From an archaeon (GTDB lineage: Archaea > Asgardarchaeota > Heimdallarchaeia > Hodarchaeales > S146-22): a stretch of 13,792 bases of DNA. Where the stretch lies: assembly GCA_024276395.1 (NCBI GenBank), contig JAJRXH010000384.1:1-13792 (forward strand), given 5' to 3'. The position numbers and the translations under genes are program-made. A model generated the notes under the pieces. That model was not told the DNA's origin and did not search any database. It worked only from the letters and a program-made list of their open reading frames with translations. Every line of letters begins with the position of its first letter. The stretch's first letter is position 1. Below, in pieces: positions 6,331 through 11,667 of this stretch.

Positions 6331-7269
6331 TCACAGCTCTTTAAGATGCTCAGTTCTCCCTTTACTAACTTCTAATTCCTCTTCAAGATTGGCAAGTAGA
6401 TGAAGCTTCCCTACTTTAAATCCCTTCAACCTTTCATTCTTTAATTCTTCTTCCAGAGCTTTTCTTGTTTCTTTAATTATTGTCTTACATTGGCTGATAC
6501 ATCTACTGTAATCTTTCTGAAAGCGATCCCACTCCTCATAAATTGGATCTTTTTTCGCATCCTTTGGCAATGAAGGAGGTTTTCGTATCCACTTGTATTC
6601 AATCATCTTTCGGTACTTTTTCTTCTTCTTTCGATAATCTTTGGGTGGTTTTTCTCTATTCTTTATGAATTCCTCCAAGCTAGAGTCCTCGATTATTCCC
6701 AAATCTATTGTTTCTATTTTATCATCACCGATCAGAACACTATGAAGCTCTCCCTTCGAATCATATTGTAAGATGTTACCTCTAAGAGAACGTAATGAGA
6801 CTTTAGGATGAAATCGGTATTGCGCTTCCCTTGTAATCAGAAATTCATGTAATTCTAGTAATTGTCGTGTTTGATTTGAATCTAATATCAAGGCGACCTC
6901 AATGTCCTTCTTTTGTGAACTTGTATCTGTCAGGAAAAGAAATGAGACACTACCATTGATGATAAGATACTGAAACTTAACACAGAGAGTAAGATCCATT
7001 CCAAATACTCGCATCTCTTCATCAATGTCTTGAAAATAGGTATAGGGAAATGCTTCTATAACTGTGACTAATTCGACATTTTTTGCTGATCTAAATGCTT
7101 CTAACACTCTACTCCAAAAGTGTCCATTATCAAGGAAAGGAGCTGGAACTGTTAGGAAGATGCTCTCAATCGAACCACTTAGAACTTCTTCTAATTTCAT
7201 CATAAAATAGTTCAAACCTTCTTTTTCGAAGTTATAAACAAGGTCATCACTACTTGGTGGTACTATCAC
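6331..7269 (-). CDS. C-terminal fragment of the interrupted PLD-like gene
   Basis: 312 codons from a GTG inside the target repeat of the inserted element; the GTG is probably not a natural start. Native sequence starts at VPPSSDDLVYNF. The visible part has a second PLD-like repeat: helix-strand IESIFLTVPAPF, FWSRVLEAFRSAKNVELVTV, then FQYLIINGSVSFLFLTD, ending with EVALILDSNQTRQLLELHEFL. No H-x-K-x4-D motif is present, so it looks catalytically inactive. The rest is basic and helical (KDYRKKKKKYRKM) and ends in a coiled-coil-like stretch LLANLEEELEVSKGRTEHLKEL up to TGA. The downstream coiled-coil gene continues in the same frame after this TGA. Confidence 0.65.
   Translation of the reverse strand: MIVPPSSDDLVYNFEKEGLNYFMMKLEEVLSGSIESIFLTVPAPFLDNGHFWSRVLEAFRSAKNVELVTVIEAFPYTYFQDIDEEMRVFGMDLTLCVKFQYLIINGSVSFLFLTDTSSQKKDIEVALILDSNQTRQLLELHEFLITREAQYRFHPKVSLRSLRGNILQYDSKGELHSVLIGDDKIETIDLGIIEDSSLEEFIKNREKPPKDYRKKKKKYRKMIEYKWIRKPPSLPKDAKKDPIYEEWDRFQKDYSRCISQCKTIIKETRKALEEELKNERLKGFKVGKLHLLANLEEELEVSKGRTEHLKEL
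7261..7268. repeat. Left target-site duplication of the 291-bp element
   Basis: TACTATCA, repeated at 7560-7567. The identity extends to 10 bp (GTACTATCAC, 7260-7269 and 7559-7568), so the exact element edge is uncertain by 1 nt on each side; 8 bp matches the other element in this window. Confidence 0.8.
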
Positions 7270-7355
7270 TAACGCTAGGATGAAATGTAATTACGTGAAC
7301 ATGTAATCGTCACAAGAACTCTCTACTGTTGCAATACCTCAATCATGGGAGCCCT

Positions 7356-8219
7356 TCATGGTGTTACTATGAGGAACATCCAAGGATCGAGGCCATCACG
7401 CCTCTCCGACGTGATGGCCGAGGCACCTTGACCACGGGGTTCAAAACCCCTCGTGACCGCATCGTGGTCTAACAGCACCCCTGGAACTGAATTACTAACG
7501 ACAAGCAAGCTACACGAAACACGACTTAAACGTGTAATCACGATACATCCTAGCGTTAGTACTATCACGACCTCCTTGAAAGGATTATAACTTATTTGCC
7601 TGGGAGATCTATATTCATCATCATTGGCAATCTCTTTCGTAGAATGAAACCAGAATAAATACTTGAAAAAGTAATAGAATTCAGCTACCTGATTTGCATT
7701 AAGTTGGAGGATGATCGAAAAGTCGTCCTCATTTTTTGGCGGAATGCGAGTCAATACCCCATTGCAGATGATGCCTTTTCCCTTCATATTGATGTGCGGA
7801 TCTAATAAGATAACGTGAAAGCCATTGAGGTTTTTTTCCGTAATTCTTATCAGAACTTTTCCAGCTAGCCTTTTCATGAGTTGTACATGATCTTCTTTTT
7901 GAGGATACTCATTAATTAAGAGATAGATTCTCTTTCCTTTTTGATGAAGGTCCAATAACTTGTCAACGAGATATGAAGAGATGATTTTATCAGTAAAGAT
8001 GCAGATAACTTCACTAGCATTGTCTAAAAAATTGAGAACTTGATCATTGAAATCGGAATAGTGGATTGGAATCTCAATTGTTTTTTTCGGTGATTTCCCA
8101 TGAAGTGGGACCCAAACATTTTCATAAAGGTCATCTTCATAATTTTCTCTAATGCTGCCTTGATAAGGTTCTATTAACATACTTTCCATGCTCTTCGCAC
8201 TTGTGTTCGTGATGTTCAT
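7356..8219 (-). CDS. N-terminal fragment of the interrupted PLD-like gene
   Basis: ATG start with AGGAG 10 nt upstream. Residues 1-220 are native; the last 67 residues (LTLGCIVITRL onward, including GFEPRGQGAS) come from reading through the element. Residues 55-190 look like a first PLD-superfamily repeat: FNDQVLNFLDNASEVICIFTD, LVDKLLDLHQKGKRIYLLI, then FHVILLD (134-140) followed by GKGIICNGVLT (147-157). This lines up with the usual iHxKxxxxD...giiGSaNLt segment. His135 remains but the Lys is Ile, so catalysis is unlikely. It starts 15 nt after the stop of the 415-aa gene. Confidence 0.65.
   Translation of the reverse strand: MNITNTSAKSMESMLIEPYQGSIRENYEDDLYENVWVPLHGKSPKKTIEIPIHYSDFNDQVLNFLDNASEVICIFTDKIISSYLVDKLLDLHQKGKRIYLLINEYPQKEDHVQLMKRLAGKVLIRITEKNLNGFHVILLDPHINMKGKGIICNGVLTRIPPKNEDDFSIILQLNANQVAEFYYFFKYLFWFHSTKEIANDDEYRSPRQISYNPFKEVVIVLTLGCIVITRLSRVSCSLLVVSNSVPGVLLDHDAVTRGFEPRGQGASAITSERRDGLDPWMFLIVTP
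7381..7430. other. Hairpin inside the 291-bp element
   Basis: GGCCATCACG (7391-7400) pairs perfectly with CGTGATGGCC (7410-7419) across a 9-nt loop. After an unpaired bulge, CAAGG (7381-7385) pairs with CCTTG (7426-7430). Internal palindromes of this kind are common in MITEs. Confidence 0.6.
7433..7455. other. Second hairpin inside the element, T-arm-like
   Basis: GGGGTT (7436-7441) pairs with AACCCC (7445-7450), extended by CAC/GTG with a small bulge. The sequence GGGGTTCAAAACCCC reads like a tRNA T-arm (TTCAAAA loop), but no acceptor or anticodon arms could be found around it. Confidence 0.45.
7560..7567. repeat. Right target-site duplication of the 291-bp element
   Basis: TACTATCA, an exact copy of 7261-7268. 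Reading across one copy restores the PLD-like frame. Confidence 0.8.
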
Positions 8220-8229
8220 TTTTCAATGG

Positions 8230-8234
8230 CTCCT
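8230..8234 (-). promoter_or_regulatory. Shine-Dalgarno of the PLD-like gene
   Basis: AGGAG on the minus strand, directly after the TAA of the 415-aa gene and 10 nt before ATG 8219. It supports that start and tight coupling of the two genes. Confidence 0.65.
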
Positions 8235-9482
8235 TTAAGATATCATGTTAAGATCAAGTGATGCTTGCAAGTGCCAATAAGTCCTTTGGTCAAGTTGCCC
8301 TTTCTTTCTCAAACTTACTACTATATCTTGAAGCTTAACTCTATCTATCAAGTCGTAAAAAAACGACACACCTTTTTTTGCCAGAAAATCTTCTTTAATC
8401 GACTTAAAATCCCTTACAGTAATGTATCGTTTCCGTGTTTCCTCTCTAACAAGCCAAAACAGCCACTTTCTAGCGATTTTACCATCTCGCGGCACCAATG
8501 GTGCATCTGAAATCTTTAACTCAAGAAATTCTCCGTAATTAAAGCGATCAGATTCCAGCCAGATTCCATCCTTCCAACTTTTCGTCATAATGTGGTTCTT
8601 CAGTGATTTTTCAGATAATGAAAACAAATCTAAGTCATTGATTTCAATGGCCATTAATCGTCGATTCCACCCTAACAAATGTTTCATTTTTTGAGAAAGA
8701 ATGAACTCCATAATTGAATCTAATTTGTCCTTTGATATGTTAATTGGCCTTGGAAATTCCTTAATAGTAACTTCTTTAATGACAATTTGTCCTTTAGATG
8801 CGTTTGTTGATGGAATTTTTATTTTTCCAGATAATACCACATATGATGTAATGATTTTCTCTCCTGATTCATCATCATCCATTATTGTTGTCCAATTCAA
8901 CTGAATTTCAGTCTGATAAATATTTTTTTCAGCAAAATAAATATTATCATCCCTTGAGTAAGGCGAAAAATCATCGATCATGAAATAAGAGTTAGATGAG
9001 TTGGAACCATCATCAATTAAATCAATAAACTTCTTTCCTTTTAATTCGCGGAACAACAACTTTAGGGCATCTGTCTCAGCAACTTGAATACCTGCTGTTC
9101 GAGTTTTCTTCGAACGCTCCAAATGAATGACTTGTTTTCCAATTAATGGATCGTCTACAATCCATAGTAAATACTTACCAAGTTCATGATGCGGGACCAT
9201 ACCATCCTTTAATACTTCTTCCCCAACTTTAGTTATTTGACCAGCTTCGTCAATAAATCCTAGCTCAACGAAATAGTGAAAAAAACGCTTGGCCACAATA
9301 ACGGAGATTTTTTCATCATATCCAGCTTCAACTAGCAATCTTACAATTTCTTCCTTGCTTATTCTTCCTTCCTCTCCCAATTCAAGTATTTTCTGGTAGT
9401 CAGGACGCTGAGAAAAAATTTTCATAGATGCTATTACTTCAAGTACTTTAACAGTCACTTTCCGCGCTAATGTTACCTGCAT
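8235..9482 (-). CDS. Unrecognised 415-aa protein with winged-helix-like N-terminus
   Basis: ATG start with GAGGG 8 nt upstream (9491-9495); the gene begins 12 nt after the helicase stop. Residues 30-95 are helical and end in a small wing-like turn (ISKEEIVRLLVEAGY, VAKRFFHYFVELGFIDEAGQITKVGEEVL), which resembles a winged helix of the kind found in DNA-binding or protein-docking modules. The remaining 320 residues are mixed alpha/beta. They include an acidic stretch (MDDDESGE), strands such as SYVVLSGKIKIPS and IVIKEVTIKEFPRPI, and a Lys/Arg-rich helical C-terminus. No catalytic motif, membrane segment or signal peptide is visible, and I do not recognise the family. Position between the helicase and the PLD-like gene suggests a subunit of the same complex. 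The gene is intact. Confidence 0.8.
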   Translation of the reverse strand: MQVTLARKVTVKVLEVIASMKIFSQRPDYQKILELGEEGRISKEEIVRLLVEAGYDEKISVIVAKRFFHYFVELGFIDEAGQITKVGEEVLKDGMVPHHELGKYLLWIVDDPLIGKQVIHLERSKKTRTAGIQVAETDALKLLFRELKGKKFIDLIDDGSNSSNSYFMIDDFSPYSRDDNIYFAEKNIYQTEIQLNWTTIMDDDESGEKIITSYVVLSGKIKIPSTNASKGQIVIKEVTIKEFPRPINISKDKLDSIMEFILSQKMKHLLGWNRRLMAIEINDLDLFSLSEKSLKNHIMTKSWKDGIWLESDRFNYGEFLELKISDAPLVPRDGKIARKWLFWLVREETRKRYITVRDFKSIKEDFLAKKGVSFFYDLIDRVKLQDIVVSLRKKGQLDQRTYWHLQASLDLNMIS

Positions 9483-9494
9483 TAGTAATTCCCT

Positions 9495-11453
9495 CTAAAA
9501 ACACTCATTCTCTCTTGCGATACTTTTTTCTAGCATTTTGTCTATCTCTTGAATGGTAACCTCGCTGATATTTTTTTTGCGGTAATCTCTATTCTTTCTC
9601 TTTCTGAAATTTCCATCCCTTTTCCGTTGATGCCAACTCACACTTCTTTTGCGATCCGATAAAATATCCTTCAGTTCACTGGCTGCCACATTTGAATTTG
9701 CTTTTTCAGATCCATGGCTTCTTAATGGTACTCGATTTCCTTCTATTGCTACATGCTTAGTCAATTTCTCCAGATAAGGAGATTCATCTTGATCCTCAAA
9801 ATTTACTAAATCACCAATGATGATGAGTTGAAATTTAGGCCTCGTTAGAGCAACATTAAGGCGATTAGGGTTATCCATGAACCCAATGTTCCCACCTCGA
9901 TGCCCATCACTTGAAGGCCTCTTTTTCCGCACCCTAACCATCGATAATAATACAACATCTGCCTCTTTTCCTTGAACTTTATCGACACTACTAAGCATTA
10001 TTTTTACATTATATTTTTCAAAATATCTTGTACGGTTCACTTGCCCTGTATAATCTCTCAGCATTTTCCTTAGTATCCTCTCTTGTCCAAGATAATACGT
10101 CAGACATATTACTGTCCAAGGTTCTCCTTCCTTCTTGGGATTTCCTCGTGCCCAATTAACAAAAGCCTTGAGCTCTGACATCAATTTTTTTGCTTCTGAT
10201 GGATTTTTATTACCAGATTCTTGCCGACCATATTTATTGATCCAAACCAAACGGCTTTTATAAGGACGTGATCCGTACCTCCGATAATCCCATTCACGTT
10301 CTTTTTTAACCTTATCACTATCTTTTAAGGCTTTTAATTCATAAAATACTTTAGCTGGAAACTTTGAAATTTCTGGATGCATGCGAAATTGTTTTTTCAA
10401 CATCTTATGCCTTTCTTGGAAAACTTTCTTCGAAAATCCCCGTTTCAACACTGTTTCGACATTCCCTCTCACTGAGTCTTGAATTCCCATTTGTAAAGAT
10501 TCTAAAATCGAGGGTAATGCGACTGAATATGCATTTAGAATGAATTTTCTTACTTCAACCGTTTTTGGTAATAAGAATGCTATCTCATCAAGATATCTTT
10601 TGTACGATCCACTTTCTTTAACATTACGAAGTTCATGTAATCGGATCAATCTCCAGCTTAGCTCAGATGCCCAGCTTTTCTTTTCTTTAAAGTAATCATT
10701 CTGTCTCCTAAGATACCATTGAACTTTTTTCCTTTTCCATTGATCCTTCTCCTTAAAGATTGTATCAATATAATAGGACCACCTAAAGTACTGACAATGG
10801 CTTTCCCAGCCTTCAATGTTTAATATCATCGCATTCATGGGGATGTAATCGACGACCTCATTCACTAAACTGGGCTTAACAAAAATAACCCTTGCTGATG
10901 TCAGTAACATGAGAGTAGTAGGATCTTCATTCAATTTATCATGAGTGATGACAAAAAAATTAACTTCATCATCAGAAAGCGCCTTCTTATCAGAATCATC
11001 AATGAAGACTGTAATTGGGAGATCTTTTTCACTTTTCTTAATGCGTTCTCTAACCTCTCTCCCAAGAAAATTAAAAACTTCTGGTTCTAAGGGAGCCCAA
11101 AAGCTCATTCTCGATAAATATTGGTAAACATTATTCTTAGTTTTAGTCTCGAAATACACGTGACGCAAGATGAACAAGTAGAATAAAGCCTTCTGTAGAT
11201 TTTGGGGAACGACAAGAGACCTATTTGCATCAGTTAATTTCTCAAAATACCTTTCCAGATACACTGATTCGGCATAAGGAGCCAATTGCTTAATATCTCC
11301 TACTAGAATCCATCTCTTCGCATACAAAGCTGGAATCAGAAATTTCTGGAAAGTTGTCTTGCTGACCTCATCAATAATCAAATAGTCGAACATTGGGAAA
11401 ATTAAGTTCTGATTTTTTGGGTCAAACCAAGGATGCTTTAAGATACCAACCAT
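9495..11453 (-). CDS. C-terminal fragment of the interrupted SF1 helicase
   Basis: 652 codons of native sequence beginning MVGILKHPWF; the frame extends to a TTG at 11471 inside the inserted element, but that part is not native. Numbering from that TTG: motif II LIIDEVSK (31-38), motif III RWILVGDIKQLAPY (53-66), motif IV-like KKQFRMHPEIS (359-369), motif V LSSVDKVQGKEADVVLLS (493-510) and motif VI NPNRLNVALTRPKFQLIIIGD (534-554). This is the full second half of a UPF1/Dna2-type core. About 290 residues, basic and rich in Trp and Tyr, separate motifs III and IV, a large insertion. The last 75 residues are Arg/Lys-rich (KRKNRDYRKK), a likely nucleic-acid-binding tail. Without Walker A this fragment cannot bind ATP normally. 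Confidence 0.75.
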   Translation of the reverse strand: MVGILKHPWFDPKNQNLIFPMFDYLIIDEVSKTTFQKFLIPALYAKRWILVGDIKQLAPYAESVYLERYFEKLTDANRSLVVPQNLQKALFYLFILRHVYFETKTKNNVYQYLSRMSFWAPLEPEVFNFLGREVRERIKKSEKDLPITVFIDDSDKKALSDDEVNFFVITHDKLNEDPTTLMLLTSARVIFVKPSLVNEVVDYIPMNAMILNIEGWESHCQYFRWSYYIDTIFKEKDQWKRKKVQWYLRRQNDYFKEKKSWASELSWRLIRLHELRNVKESGSYKRYLDEIAFLLPKTVEVRKFILNAYSVALPSILESLQMGIQDSVRGNVETVLKRGFSKKVFQERHKMLKKQFRMHPEISKFPAKVFYELKALKDSDKVKKEREWDYRRYGSRPYKSRLVWINKYGRQESGNKNPSEAKKLMSELKAFVNWARGNPKKEGEPWTVICLTYYLGQERILRKMLRDYTGQVNRTRYFEKYNVKIMLSSVDKVQGKEADVVLLSMVRVRKKRPSSDGHRGGNIGFMDNPNRLNVALTRPKFQLIIIGDLVNFEDQDESPYLEKLTKHVAIEGNRVPLRSHGSEKANSNVAASELKDILSDRKRSVSWHQRKRDGNFRKRKNRDYRKKNISEVTIQEIDKMLEKSIARENECF

Positions 11454-11459
11454 GGTGCC
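11452..11459. repeat. Left target-site duplication of the 208-bp element
   Basis: ATGGTGCC, repeated exactly at 11668-11675. The bases outside and inside the pair differ on both sides, so the duplication is exactly 8 bp. Confidence 0.85.
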
Positions 11460-11667
11460 CCTGTTTTTCAAACTCCGTTATTTGAGAATCACGTCCGATT
11501 TTTCACCACTGATGGTCCACGTGAGGAGACATGACGAGGGATCGTGAAACGAGGAGGCTGCCTTGCTGTTTTTTGTCGGCACGGATTCCGAACACGCCGA
11601 CAATAATGCTCCTCAATACGTTTTTTGTCGCATCATTTCGAGAAATAACGGACTTTGAGAATGAGGG
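11460..11667. mobile_element. MITE-like non-autonomous element (208 bp) in the helicase gene
   Basis: The left end (CCTGTTTTTCAAACTCCG onward) and the reverse complement of the right end (CCCTCATTCTCAAAGTCCG onward) are imperfect inverted repeats of about 25 bp. The best part is TCAAA(C/G)TCCGTTATTT, 11468-11483 against 11643-11658, with 15 of 16 matching. The element is flanked by an exact 8-bp target duplication and encodes no protein. Inside, TGTCGGC (11574-11580) pairs with GCCGACA (11596-11602), and GAGGAG (11551-11556) with CTCCTC (11609-11614), giving nested hairpins. GTTTTTTGTCG occurs twice (11568-11578 and 11620-11630). Its stop at 11613 truncates the helicase. It looks unrelated to the 7269-7559 element. 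Confidence 0.85.

Larger units (their letters stand above)
7269..7559. mobile_element. MITE-like non-autonomous element (291 bp) in the PLD-like gene
   Basis: The ends CTAACGCTAGGATG (7269-7282) and CATCCTAGCGTTAG (7546-7559) are perfect 14-bp inverted repeats, and similarity continues weakly for about 15 bp further in. The element is flanked by 8-bp direct repeats and encodes no transposase. It must therefore rely on an enzyme made elsewhere. Inside are two hairpins (7381-7430 and 7433-7455). Its stop codons end the upstream fragment at 7356. The terminal repeats do not match those of the 11460-11667 element, so it is a different family. I cannot assign an IS family; 8-10-bp target duplications occur in several. 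Confidence 0.85.
6331..8219 (-). pseudogene. PLD-like gene broken by a 291-bp insertion element
   Basis: The two fragments 8219-7568 and 7267-6331 are the two parts of one gene. Removing 299 bp (the 7269-7559 element plus one 8-bp target copy) shifts the upstream frame exactly into the downstream one. It gives ...NPFKEVVIV + PPSSDDLVYNF..., a 529-residue protein. Both parts have the alpha/beta pattern of PLD-superfamily repeats, with a basic helical tail. The fold is known for nucleases and phospholipases, but the catalytic HKD residues are missing, so binding or scaffolding is more likely than catalysis. The gene is otherwise undamaged, apart from a possible TGA at its end, and its Shine-Dalgarno is intact. 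The insertion therefore seems recent. As it stands the gene gives two fragments, unless the element is excised in some cells. Confidence 0.8.

Noticed and set aside
6331..6333. Selenocysteine at the TGA between the PLD-like and coiled-coil frames
   Set aside because: No SECIS-like structure was seen, no Cys-containing homolog is known to me, and the context is a coiled-coil-like stretch with no redox motif.
7331..7460. tRNA gene in the 291-bp element
   Set aside because: Only a T-arm-like piece is present; no acceptor stem, D-arm or anticodon arm pairs up at the right distances on either strand.
11460..11667. Intron or intein in the helicase
   Set aside because: The block has stops, so it is not an intein. 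The 8-bp direct repeats and terminal inverted repeats point to transposition; no bulge-helix-bulge at the borders was recognised.
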